Positions 41,131 to 52,158 of a DNA stretch of 64,000 bases are shown here, in pieces (position 1 is the first letter of the stretch; each line of letters opens with the position of its first letter). A model generated the notes under the pieces. It searched no databases and was not told where the DNA came from. It saw only the letters and a list, made by a program, of their open reading frames with translations. This DNA comes from Kingdonia uniflora. Lineage: Eukaryota > Streptophyta > Magnoliopsida > Ranunculales > Circaeasteraceae. The stretch covers positions 2,418,001-2,482,000 of the forward strand of contig JACGCM010000715.1 in NCBI GenBank assembly GCA_014058105.1, given 5' to 3'. The position numbers were made by a program, and so were the translations under genes.

Positions 41131-43273
41131 TCATATAAAAAAAATGATAAAACCAAATGAATGAGATGATAAAGTGTATGCAAAGAGATGATTAAAGATA
41201 TGCTGATAAAAGAGTATTAGAACCTGCTGAATCAAATTTTCTTCAGTTGATAGAATTTCATTTGGGATTATCGCCCGCTTCTTCCTTGGCCCTATATTAC
41301 CCTTGATTCCCTTGGGGATTAAGGATTTCAAAATGATCAATGGAACATCATCCAACTGTTTATCAGGGAGAGGCTTTTTCTTAATGCCTTAAAACTGAAC
41401 ATCAGTTTCTTCAGCCTTCTTATTCTTCTTGTTGGCATTGGTCTTTTTGATGTTTTTTTTCATCCCCCAAGAAGAAAACTTCTTCCCATTCTCTCTTAGC
41501 TTTTTTCTTATCTTCAATTTTAAGATTTTTTTTGTTGGATCTCTCTTTGCCAGGTTCTCAGCCCTGCCTTCTTTCTTTTCCCATCTTCTTTCTCATCACC
41601 TTCTTCTTACTTGCTTTCGTTTCTCGATTTGTTTGATTTTCTCAAGAGTATTGTACTGGTACTGCCCAAGGAGGAGAATACCATCTCCAAGTGGTAGAGT
41701 ACTGTCTCTAACTGCAGACATCGAAATGCGTTCTAAAATTTTACTATGGTTCTACAACTGATGGTGTATATCAACCAATGCAAGTCCGATTGCAATTGCT
41801 TCAATGTAATTTTTCTAATATAGATAACATTCAAACAATTGATAAAAAGTAATTTTAAAATGACAAACAAAGAGTATACAAATGACAACTTATACTCAAC
41901 CAGTGACAAAAATGAACTTTAATAATGATAAATGATATTAGGTGAAATGTTAGAGAAAAAAAATTAAACAAATAAATTAAAGGAAATAACAAATGACAAA
42001 CTTCAAGAAACAAATAACAAGAAGCAAACAAATAAGGTAAAAATTAAAGGAAGTTTATCATGGCCTCTTGCACAAGTTCTTGCTGCATGTTTGTCTTAGA
42101 CGACTCCAAAGCTAATACCACCAATTTGGGATTAGCAAAAAACTTTTTCAACGTTACAATTTGGTGGCGCTTAAAGGATGTCATCCTCCATCTTTATAGC
42201 TTAGGGAACAAATGTTTGCTTCCCTCAATTCTTGGAAACATTAGCTCAGGAATACAGAGGAAAACCTATATCATCAACACCCAGGTACATCCGTGCAGTG
42301 ATAAAATTTTATTGGATTTGTTATTCTCGGCCGATAAATAATCGGCAAACTCCACTATTTGACTCAACAAAAAATTATAGACTTGCTGACCCCAGGGGAA
42401 TCTGTTGAACTTCTCTAGATCATCTACTAGATCAACATACTTTACCTCAACATTTCTCCCCTTGTTCGGGATGACAAATTATAGTAGAATGTTTAACAAA
42501 TTTAATCGAAGAACATCATCTGCAAAACAAAACCACACATGACAAAGAATAAGAATGAGAAAAACAAATGACAAGGACTAGAATAATGATAAGGACAGTA
42601 GAGAATAATGATAAAACAACCCCAACCAATGATAATTGGCACAATAAAAAAATGACAAGTCTAAAGTAATGATAATAACCGTAGATAATAATGATAAAAA
42701 CAACCCCTAACAATTGACAAATACAATACATAAATTCTTAGGGTGACAAATACAACGTAGAAAAATAATAAAATAGTCCTAACAAATGACAAATTATAAT
42801 TTTACCATGATGTCTTTCCATTTTCACCTATTTTAAAGCCTCCTCAATTTTCTTTTTCTTGGGAATCACCTATTCCTGAAATTCGTTACATACTTAGAAT
42901 CAACAAATGTAAAATTATTGTGAATAGGAGAAACACGTAGCTCCAAAATCAGACAAACATGAATTGGTTTCATCTGAATTATTATCCCCTTAAATTAGAA
43001 TTTCATATAACCGAGATGACGATCAAATATTTCTACAACCAACGTCGACATCGTCACTATTGGATCAATCAATAGTAAATGTACAAAATAGGTGGTTCGA
43101 AAAATACCCATCTCCTCTTCAGGTAGAGCTATAAACATATTATGAAGTCCCAAACCTGTATACCGAGAGGTATAATTTTTAGCATTGGTGGTGGCTTTCT
43201 TCTCTCCACTCTCTTGCGTTTGGTTCTCCTCATCAAATTGCTCATTACTCACTTGTTTATTAGACTTCATCAT
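41131..43273 (-). pseudogene. DUF1985-type N-terminal part of the MULE B Ulp1 gene
   Basis: This is the 5' half of the minus-strand accessory gene, upstream of the G3 insertion. The first exon starts MMKSNKQVSNEQFDEENQTQ and contains FRTTYFVHLLLIDPIVTMS and LVVEIFDRHLGYM. A later exon (about 42057-42475) reads VDLVDDLEKFNRFPWGQQVY, LHGCTWVLM and IPELMFPRIEGSKHLFPKL, a layout resembling DUF1985 domains found next to Ulp1 in plants. A Lys-rich segment (41380-41620) follows. Stops after CTWVLMI and after FPKL break the frame. Introns hold AAATGACAAA-type repeats. Confidence 0.65.
41870..42800 (-). repeat. AAATGACAAA repeat cluster
   Basis: Many copies of AAATGACAA and AATGATAA, the complement of the left-hand GTCATTTG words. 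Here they run on the minus strand, which is the sense strand of the DUF1985/Ulp1 gene, and fill its introns. Confidence 0.85.
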
Positions 43274-43329
43274 TGTGAAAACCAGACTTTAATCAAACAC
43301 TTGGTAGGCAGTAGGGCTACAACTTTTGT

Positions 43330-43880
43330 CTGAACTTTTAATTTTTTTCGAAATCTGATTTTTATTTATTTTGGAACCTATTTTTTGAAAATCCAATTTT
43401 TGATTTCTTTTTCCGAAAAAAATCGGATTGGAATTGGAATGCCTTTTACTATTCCAATTTTCTGAAATTTATGACCCAATTTTTCCAAATAATATCCGAT
43501 CCGATTCTTCCAAATAATATCCGATCCAATTTTTTTGAATATTTTTATTCAATATTTAATGTAATCTTTGTAGTTAATTTTTTTTTTGTTAGATGGAGAT
43601 ATGGTAATGTTACCATTGCCTGAGTAAGGGTTGAATATTTTGATTTGGAAACATACGTTTAATTTTACATATAAAAAGGACAAAGATTTACTATTTTCAC
43701 AAATATTATCTTAAATTTTCAAAAAATTTAGATTTTCAAAAATTTAGATTTTTCGAATTCAGAATAATTTTCGAATTTCCGAAAAAAATCAGATCGGAAT
43801 ACAATATTGATATCCAATTTTTTATTTTTTTTGGAAGAGCTTTTCCAATCCGGTCTAAAAACAGCCCTAGTAGGCAGTAA
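43330..43880. other. AT-rich stretch with repeated TTTTTCCAAAT / ATCCGATCC words
   Basis: No gene. Short internal repeats such as TATCCGATCCGATT, TATCCGATCCAATT and GAAAAAAATCGGATTGGAAT and partial inverted copies occur. It lies upstream of the minus-strand Ulp1 gene and may hold its promoter or a small inserted repeat. Confidence 0.4.
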
Positions 43881-43929
43881 TCACACACACTGAAATCACT
43901 CACACAAGACTCGACATTGTGAGAAGACG

Positions 43930-44640
43930 GTTGTGGAGTTATCAAATGACAAATAATACCATAATTGGGATCGGGGCGGCTGTAGCGGTTATTGCGTTCG
44001 TGATTAGAAGAAACCTCTTGACGAATATGGATCTTTTTGATGCCAAAAACCAGACGAACTCGTGTGAATCGCACATGATACCCTTACCCTAAACAAATGA
44101 CAAATAATAATAGAAATGGTGACAAAGTCCACCTTATTACATATAGTTAATTGGTTAAAAGCGTGACAAATTCCCCTTAAACAAATGACAAGTAATACAT
44201 AAAATAGTGACAAAATATGCTTTACACGTCTTGAAATGGTAATGGCACGTGTATATCGATGAATTAAATTTGGACACATGGCGTGATATATTATTTTTAA
44301 ATGAGTTAAACTTTTATTATTATTATTTTAGAAGTGACTTGTGGAACCCACGATCTGCAAATCTACTGTAATATTCAAATTTCAGTAGAGATAAAATTGG
44401 AATTTCTTCTTGCCAGTATTGCACGTGATACTCTAACCAACCCTTCCCCTGAAACAAATGACAAATAATAGCAAAAATGGTGACATAGTCTACCTTATTA
44501 CATGACAAAGTTCTGGTAAAACAAATAACAGTTTTCTGAAAAAATATGAAATTCTGGAAACAAATGACATATTTCTGAACAAATGTTAAAGTTCTAGAAA
44601 ATAAATGACAAAGTTTACTGAACAAATGACGTAGTTTTTT
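43930..44640 (-). repeat. CAAATGACAAA repeats near the right end of MULE B
   Basis: Repeats such as AAACAAATGACAAATAATA and GAACAAATGACGTAG face inward from the right end. The block is the inverted counterpart of 15410-16050 in MULE A. Confidence 0.85.
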
Positions 44641-44871
44641 AGAAAACATATGTGAAGAATTAAATTTAGACATAAATAATTCAAACATTTTTTATTATTT
44701 TAGAAGTGACATTCGTACTTGTGGAGCCTACATTCTTAGAAAAGCAATGATTAACTACTGTAATATGCAAACTTGAGTAGGGGTAAAATCATAATTTCAT
44801 CCTTCGAATTTATTCTTCCCCGGTCCATTTTTGAAAGTAACCATCTTTTAGTATTTAAAATCTAAATTTCC
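44640..44871 (-). repeat. MULE B right terminal inverted repeat
   Basis: Read on the minus strand it starts GGAAATTTAGATTTTAAATA and continues with TATTACAGTAGTTAA and GGCTCCACAAGTACGAAT, matching the left end of MULE A (15150-15390) over more than 200 bp. Confidence 0.88.
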
Positions 44872-44882
44872 GCCTCAACTTG

Positions 44883-44942
<60 letters not shown>
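44883..44942. repeat. 60-base A tract
   Basis: An uninterrupted run of 60 A between the end of MULE B and the PPR start codon. A frame reading through it as poly-Lys is an artefact. Confidence 0.98.
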
Positions 44943-44946
<4 letters not shown>

Positions 44947-44951
44947 TTTTC

Positions 44952-45375
44952 ATGAGAACACTTCGTCACTTCAAATTATTTCTTCACCTAAAGCCAAAAA
45001 CCCTAATTCGAAACCCTAATCTCTCCCTAATCACCCCCAAATCAATTTCAACATTACCAGCAATTCAAGACGACCCCATTGATCCAATTCAAGTGATTCT
45101 CAAAGGTTTAACAAGTTTCAAAAAACACACTTTTCTCAAAAGCCCTTACTGTAGAACCCTAATTTCATCATTGAATCCCACTCAATTTGATCATGTTCTC
45201 AGTAATCTGAGATGCGTCGACCCCGATATCGCATTGGGGTTCTTTAATTTTCTGAGATATGATCATGGTATTGTGAATTCGAGGTTTTCACAGTTGGTGT
45301 TTTGTCATGTTTTGGCGGGAAAATGGCAGCTGAGGGAAATGGAAGTGGTGTTGAAGCAGATTCTGAATGAAGAAG
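44952..45375 (+). CDS. PPR exon 1: transit peptide and N-terminal region
   Basis: Ends ILNEEG with the donor GTAGAG splitting a Gly codon after its first base. It contains FDHVLSNLRCVDPDIALGFF, a common entry motif before PPR arrays. Confidence 0.85.
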
Positions 45376-47651
45376 GTAGAGATACTTAGTTTTTGGATTA
45401 ATGTTTTGATTTTTATGTTTGAAGCTTTAGTATTAAGTATTAGCCTTAGTTAGCGATTTGTAGATGAGTTTACGTCTTGAAATCGCGCATGTAAAGGTTA
45501 ATGTAGTCCCATTTATGGTTCTTTATGTTATGCATAACATTTGCCAATTCCAAATCAAACGCAAAATATAATATAGTATTGTTTGTGCTGAAAACAACTT
45601 AATTCTTAGAGCTTTGAGTTTTTCTTAAACACAGTTTCAGTGTTATTTCTACAGGAATTGGGTCGGCGCCCTCTCTGTGTGAGACTTTGTGGGACAGTTT
45701 TAAAGAATGGGATTACAATAGATTGGTGTGGGATAGACTGGCTGATGTTTATTCAAGATTAGATATGGCCGAAGATGCGGGTTTTGTTCTTTGTGAAATG
45801 AAAAAAATGAACTTTCCCGTTTCTATTTCAACCTACAATAATTTCATGCACAAGCTGCGGCACACAAATTTGATATGGGACATATACCATGAAATTGAAG
45901 TCAGTGGGATCACTCCGAGTCAGTACACTAATTCCATATTTCTAAATGGGCTTTGCCAACAATCTAGATATCGTGAAGCGGTAGAATTCTTTTGGGCAAC
46001 AGAAGGAAAGAAGTCAAGGCCTTCTGTTGTATCGTTCAATACCCTCATGTCCGGGTTTTGTAAAATGGGGTCTGTCAATGTCGCAATGTCTTTCTTTTGT
46101 ATGATGCTCAAGTATGGAGTACTTCCAGATGTTTATAGTTACAATACACTTATTCATGGACATTGTGTAGTTGGTTATATGGAGGAAGCGTTAAAATTCT
46201 TAGATGATATGCAGCAGCATCAAATTGAACCTGATGTGGTGACATACAATACTTGTTTTAATGGGTTTCGTTTACAAGGATTGCTGAGTGAGGTATCAGA
46301 ACTCTGTACTAAGATGCTGGTACATAATCCTGATCTATATACATATACTATGTTGATATGCTGCCATTGTCAAGAAGGGAACGTCAAAGAAGGATTGAAG
46401 CTACGGGATGAGATGATCAAGCGTGGTTTCCAGTTAAGTATCATTACATACAATGTTCTTTTCAGCAGTTTATGTAGAAGTGGTCGGGTTCGTGAGGCTG
46501 TGGGGCTGGTTGGTGAAATGAAAGCATCTGGACTGAACCCAGATCTTATAACGTATTCAATCCTCATTCATAGGTTTTGCAGGCAAGGAGAAATTGAAAC
46601 GGCAATTAAGCTATACAATGAAATGTGCTCAAATAACATTGTTCCCAATTCTTACGCACATGGAGCTATTCTTTCAGGTCTAACCCGGAAAGGGATGTTA
46701 TTAGAAGCAATGGCATATTTTGGTACCCTAATGAAGAAAGGTTTTGTTGCAGAAACTTATTTGTACAATATTCTGATGAATGGGTATGCAACTCTCGGTG
46801 ACACTAATGAGACGAAATGGATATTTAAGCAATTGTTCAAAGGTGGGATGGCTCCAACCATAGTTACTTGTAATTCCCTTATGAAAGGATTTTGCAATAA
46901 CAAACAGCTTAATGAAGCTATAAGGGTTTTTGAATCCCTCACAAGATATGGCTTAGTTCCAAGTGTTGAGACTTATACTACTCTGATGGATGCTTATTAT
47001 AAAGATGGACAGTTAGGTTCGGTGTTTAAACTGTGGGACCTGATGAACTTAAATTCTGTGGACCCAACTGTCAAGACATTCACTGTATGTATTAAAACAC
47101 TCTGCAAACAACATAATTTTGAAAAAGCTGTTCAACTTCTTGAGTATATGCATGTAAATGGTCCTAATCCAGATGAAATTGTGTACAACACTCTTATCCA
47201 GGGGTTTTGTGATGCTAAGGACATGAGAAGCGTCAAAGAGATGCTCCATGAGATGCACTCTTATAATCTGACACCTAATTCAGTCACATATGATATACTA
47301 ATCAATGGACTTTGTTCGTCTCCTGACTTATGCGATGCTGATAGGCTGTGGGATTCTCTTCATGACCATAAAGATAGATTGAAAAAAACTGCTTACAGCA
47401 CAATGATTAGAGCACATTGTGTAAAGGGAAGTGCACATAAAGCCATCACACTTTTCAAGGAAATGATTCAAATGAGGCACGAGATTTCTATAAGAGACTA
47501 TTCTGCAGTGGTTAATAGATTGTTGAAGAGGGGTTTACAACATGAGACAAAGGTTTTTCTTCGTTTGATGCTCTCTCATGGTCTGAATCCTGATCAAGAA
47601 ATGTGTAATATAATGATTAATGCATTTTGCAATGGGATTGATAGGACATAG
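44952..47651 (+). CDS. P-class PPR protein gene, two exons
   Basis: Organellar RNA-binding protein made of helical pentatricopeptide repeats; such proteins bind chloroplast or mitochondrial transcripts. I take the Met of MRTLRHFKLFLHLKPKTL, not the in-frame Met inside the A tract. The start is rich in Leu, Lys, Arg and Ser with no acidic residue for over 35 positions, as in a transit peptide. Exon 1 is 44952-45375 (donor GTAGAG), exon 2 is 45655-47651 (acceptor TCTACAG), and the phase joins, giving 806 residues. Exon 2 has roughly 16 repeats of about 35 residues, for example PDVYSYNTLIHGHCVVGYME and PDLITYSILIHRFCRQGEIE. No E or DYW domain is seen. It resembles the At1g13630 group from memory. 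MULE B ends 80 bp upstream. Confidence 0.92.
45655..47651 (+). CDS. PPR exon 2: PPR array
   Basis: Starts in phase after a 279 bp intron and runs uninterrupted to TAG. It carries the whole repeat array and ends CNIMINAFCNGIDRT. Confidence 0.9.
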
Positions 47652-49433
47652 GAGTACAGTGTTTGAATTGCTTGCTCTGATGATGAAAAGTGGAGAGTTG
47701 GGGTGCTTCTAGATATATTGACATAAGAGGTCAATTGCTTGGTGTTAATGTGGTTGTGTAAAGGTATATATACAAATATTGCTCATTGCTAAATTAACAG
47801 CTCTAAGTTTTAACTTGATATTAGTGTTTCATATGTAGGTTCATTTTGTGAAACAAAATCTCCAAAACTAAAGAGGGTGTATATCGAGCAGAGTTATTGT
47901 TTGCATTCTCCAATTGAGTGATGTGCACACAGCTCTGCCTCTTTGTGGTGCCATGCCCTATTAAAGGGACAAACGTCATGTTCGGCAGAAAGAATTTTCA
48001 CCAGATATGCCATCCTAAGGTTAATTTAGTTGTCTAATTTTCTACATTAATATTCTACAATATTTTTTAATTTCGATACTGCGAAGAAAAATATGCTGGT
48101 TACTCATCACTAACTTGTCGGCAGCAAATTACGAGAAATTTGAACTTCTAAAGACCATAAAATGGACTTTGCCTATGGTGGGTTATTTTCTCATGTTTTT
48201 TTAGCTTACTCGACTACATGTTATAACCTAACAGTCGAAAAGGCCACGTTCTACTAATTTGCTAAATTCTTTTTCTCACCGTTATCCACAGAGTTCATTC
48301 TGCTAGTAGGCAAACATGCGGCTGCAAACAACAAGGTTTTCATATTGAACCTTTCTGGTCCTTTTAGTTGCAACTTGCAAGTACTTCAAGTACACTCAAG
48401 AGCGTTTTGGAGTATGTTTCTCTTCCCGTTTTTTATGTTCGAGCTACAAATGAATGATACATTGGAGAGTTCTCTTATTCAAGTTCATTGTCTATTGATT
48501 TAGACAGAAGCAATAACTTTCTTGAAAGTTCACGGATGGAGGTAATATGTTTATTTGTTTATTATTGTTTGTGATAAACTGACATTGCTCCCATTACATT
48601 ATCTGCACTAGATTTTTGACCCCCATTTATATGGTTGAAAGTACAGTTATCCCCCAAAATTCTCATTGGCAAGTGTCTTGATTTTGCAACAGACTTTGAG
48701 GTTGTACAACTTGTTTTGTAGCCAGACTGAGAACGTTAAAGCGATTGCCTTGAAGATTTCCTAGTTTCCTAAAGCATCTGGAACTTACAAGAGAATTATA
48801 GTTCCTCGCACGAGGTGCAGATCCAGTTGTCATTTCCGAGGATGTGAAGGTGCAAGTGTTCCCGTTGATCTTGTTGCCCAAATAGAATTTGGTTGATACC
48901 AATAGGAGAGGTACATATATATACACCTTTAACAGCGTATACAATATATGCAATTTTTGTTACTTCTTTGCTTAAATTAGACATGGTTACCTTCTCCGAA
49001 TTATATTGAATGAGAGTATATGTCGTATATGGTCATAGCCTCTTTAGAGTTCTAAATATGTAAGCAATGGTTTGAGCAATATAAGCATATTACGTGTTCA
49101 GGAATGCCGAGGTGCAACTCTTAAATGCTTGGATTCCACCTAATCAGGAGCATTCAAGAAAAGTTCATTCGAAACTCAAGACAAAATATAATGGTGTTTT
49201 ACACACTTGCTTGTGTGCAATTCTCTAAGTGCACCTTAAGATTACATTCCTCGTATGCATCTATAGCTACTTAATTATATTCCATGGTATTTTGTATACG
49301 TATATGTATGTTCTTGTATTCTGATAGAGCTTTATGACTCGATGATTAGACTACTGAACTGAGAAACACCTTATACAATATTTAGTTGTCTATTCAATTG
49401 TAGCATAAGTAATTAAAATAAATATTTACAGTG

Positions 49434-49464
<31 letters not shown>

Positions 49465-49916
49465 CAGGAGATGCCTTTGATTGAGGATTCTTGTCCAAAT
49501 GGTTATTGGAGAGAAGTCCATTGAGGACTGCATAAAGGGGTTGCTATACTACAATTTTCATCATTCAAAGGTCCCGATTCACTTTCCTCGAAAACTAGCC
49601 TGATTTTGAAGTGGCATTCTCTCAGTCAATCCTACCACAAAATTTTATTATTATTAAAAGAAAATTCCTTTCAGGATTTTAGTTATGAGAAGATGTGTTT
49701 TTGTACTTCCTGTATCGTGCTGAATTAAACTTACGCTTCCTAACCTGGTATAGGTTTTTAGGAAGCAATTTTCTCATGATTGGATTTGTTGAGTGTCATG
49801 AATAAAAGCTTCCATTTTCTCATGAATGATAATTTTTGAAATCTTGTATTGAGAAGGGACAAGCTGCTAGTCCTTATGTCAAGATCTGTGAATTACAACT
49901 GTTTTTTCTATTTGTA
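47652..49916. other. Intergenic region 3' of the PPR gene
   Basis: No convincing gene over 2.2 kb. Short open frames such as the one at 48663-48953 have no recognised motif. A (TG)n microsatellite occupies about 49432-49463. Confidence 0.5.
49432..49463. repeat. (TG)n microsatellite
   Basis: About 15 TG units with one TA interruption. Confidence 0.95.
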
Positions 49917-50026
49917 GTAATCTGTGGAATGCTAGAAATAAATGGAAAATGGAATCAAGACAGACTACCTTTCAGAAGCTCGCAAATTCTATTCTTAAGG
50001 ATGTAGCAGATACTTCTTATGGATGA
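49917..50026 (+). pseudogene. Possible non-LTR retroelement remnant
   Basis: A short frame reading NLWNARNKWKMESRQTTFQK then LANSILKDVADTSYG resembles the W-x-x-W-x-x-RN segment that precedes plant RNase H-like domains of non-LTR origin. It ends at a stop. The likely RNase H end lies 1.1 kb downstream. The evidence is weak. Confidence 0.35.
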
Positions 50027-51110
50027 CATGTGAAGCAGTATGAGCTCAAATCCAATTTTGTGAGCCTAAAAAGTCCATTTTCTTTTTTGTTGGATTTGAT
50101 GTGTGCTTGTTAAATTTGGAGAAAAGTTATTGGAAACCTCAAATCCTTTCAATTATGCTCGTAAACTAATTCACAATGAAATAATTAAGAGAAAAAAAGA
50201 ACCCGTTATGTTTCTAGAATTCTTTGAAGTTTGTTTGATGGATGAAGAAGGATTTATGAAAGAAAAGTACAAAGAACTGATGAGGTTTTCACAATAAGAT
50301 TCCAAGTTAGGCAAACCAAAGTGGGACAGGTTTTAGAAATCTGAATCAATTCCCGGAATCGTCTTCAGAATTCACATCATTCATGGTTTTCAAACGCTCT
50401 CTACAGATTATTTGTTACCCGCTACCCTCTTCAGAGCCGATTGGCAGAAAGTTCGAAAAATTTATAATTTCTTCAAGTTCTGGAACATTGAAATTGAACC
50501 ATAGTCCCATATTGCTGAGATAAAATGTATACAAAAATATAGTTAACTAAACTAAGCATCTACTTAATGAGCAATGATCTGTTGAGCTTCTTGGTTAACA
50601 AGTGTTCAAGCCAATGTCTGATTATTGAAGACTGGAAGAAATATGAGCTCACATTTTTTTGTTCTTAAGTTACCATTTTTTTTTGCAGCAAGACAATTTT
50701 TTCATTTCCAAACCCATTAATATGTAGCGATTCACATTGGCTAGATGATCCATCTCATGATAGTCTCTTAAACAATGGTGGAAGAGTAAAAATGAGCAAC
50801 CAATTAGCTTCCGTTGCTTAAATATTTACTAATTACTATTGCGGAATGTGATATAAAATGGGAATGCTTGTCATATATCCTTTTTACCAATAGAACATGA
50901 GGGGTTTCATCGATTCAAAACCTTTTGAAATTTAAAATGGGAATGTTCGTCAAAGCCAATTTTGCAGACTCTTAAGCAGCTATTCAAGCGTTTTGACATT
51001 CGAAACCCCATGGGGTTAGAAACTCAGGGTTACAGACCAGTTTACCTTTCAAAAAAAAAAGATACCTTGGATCTTTACATTTTACAACAGTTTGGACAGC
51101 TCTTAAAAGG
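50027..51110. other. Intergenic, no gene recognised
   Basis: AT-rich sequence between two possible LINE fragments. The 64-codon frame at 50103-50297 is rich in Lys and Glu but matches nothing I know. Confidence 0.4.
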
Positions 51111-51233
51111 CAGCTATTATCTATCAGATTTACTCATGGTTGGAGAGAAACTAATTTTTCAGCAGATCAACTAGCTAAGAGAGGATCTAATGCAGTTCAG
51201 CCCTTTAAAGAGTGGACTAAGGGCAGGCCTTAA
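51111..51233 (+). pseudogene. RNase H-like C-terminal fragment of a non-LTR element
   Basis: The frame reads QLLSIRFTHGWRETNFSADQ and then LAKRGSNAVQPFKEWTKGRP before TAA. The H-x-W-R-E-x-N-x-x-A-D-x-LAKRG pattern is the end of plant reverse-transcriptase-linked RNase H domains. No upstream polymerase is present. Confidence 0.65.
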
Positions 51234-51462
51234 TTTTTAAATAGGATTGAAGATAATGTAACAGAGTATTATAGGTTCAAAGTTCATTAGTGTAAATGTA
51301 AGGCATATGCAAATTGAATGTGTGTCTCCTTGATTCTGGAGAGACTACATTTGCTGTTATTTATAGCTAGAAAAGTACAACCTATGATCTACCACTAACC
51401 CCCATCTAGACATGATTACATGAGTTATATATCTAGACATGATTATATGAGTAACATAGTGG

Positions 51463-52081
51463 TGTCTGTAGGGACCTATCCCTCGATCTAACCCAATTCG
51501 AACTATTTCCAATTCAAACTATCTTTATATCAGACTCACGCATTTTACACGTGACATGAACAGTCAACAATGTCTCCTAGCCCACGAACTGATGAAGAAC
51601 GTGGATCGAGCACAAACAAAAAAAATATGAATAACTCAAAGACACATGTCTCTCACGAACTCAACAGTTACTCAGTCAACCACCACTGCCCACATTGCTC
51701 GGAGAATGTGCTTCAACACGATAACGAGCTGCGGGCAAGGCCTATATAAGGAAAAAGTTTCAGAAGAGACAAGGATAAAAAATATACGATAAATCACCAA
51801 GAAAGCCATACTTTCTAGATTCTCAAACACTAAATTTCTTATTTACAAGATCAAGTATTTCTAGTTCGAGAGATCACTTGTAATAAGATATCAGCCTCAA
51901 ACAATAAAAGTCAATGTTATTAAAACCCTCAACCCGAGGTCGTGTTTTTCTTACCTATTCAGAGATTGTCTACGCTAAATCACTTGTGTCATTTCTTACT
52001 TTACATTAGTTTTTATCACAGGAACATTGATGTAAGAGTTAGTTTCGAGCCATCTCGAGCTTACAGAATTAGGCCATTGCA
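51463..52081 (+). repeat. G4 5' LTR
   Basis: The left end is inferred from TGTCTGTAGGGACC and could be a few bases off, since no partner LTR is in view. The right end is CATTGCA just before the primer site. A TATA box (CCTATATAAGG) lies at about 51741 and AATAAA at about 51904, giving a sensible promoter, R region and polyadenylation order. Confidence 0.7.
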
Positions 52082-52098
52082 TTTGGCGCCGTCTGTGG
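52082..52098 (+). promoter_or_regulatory. G4 primer binding site
   Basis: TTTGGCGCCGTCTGTGG directly follows the LTR and differs from the G3 site at one base. Confidence 0.88.
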
Positions 52099-52158
52099 GA
52101 AAGAAGACATTTCCACGATATTCTAAGGCATACATTCACTCTACTATCAATTTCAATC

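Larger units (their letters stand above)
16280..44882 (+). mobile_element. MULE B: 28.6 kb Mutator-like element carrying transposase and Ulp1 gene
   Basis: The ends lie at 16291 and 44871 and read (A/G)GAAATT(A/T)AGATTTTAAATAC inward. The flanks GCTTCAACTTC and GCCTCAACTTG are 11 bp each with two mismatches, the same duplication length as MULE A. Inside are a MuDR/FAR1-type transposase on + and, convergent with it, a DUF1985 plus Ulp1-protease gene on -. This gene content resembles the ULP-carrying Kaonashi-type MULEs of plants. About 15.3 kb of the length is the later insertion G3, so the original element was about 13.3 kb. Both genes carry stops and frameshifts, so it looks non-autonomous now. 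Confidence 0.85.

Noticed and set aside
15139..44871. One giant MULE from 15150 to 44871
   Set aside because: The outer flanks (AAACATTCATC and GCCTCAACTTG) do not match, whereas A alone and B alone each have matching 11 bp flanks.
44880..44951. Open frame with a Met followed by a poly-Lys stretch upstream of the PPR gene
   Set aside because: It is only the 60-base A tract read in frame. The Met at 44952 starts a plausible transit peptide.
48663..48984. Overlapping minus-strand frames 3' of the PPR gene
   Set aside because: No motif, no splice logic, ordinary AT-rich composition.
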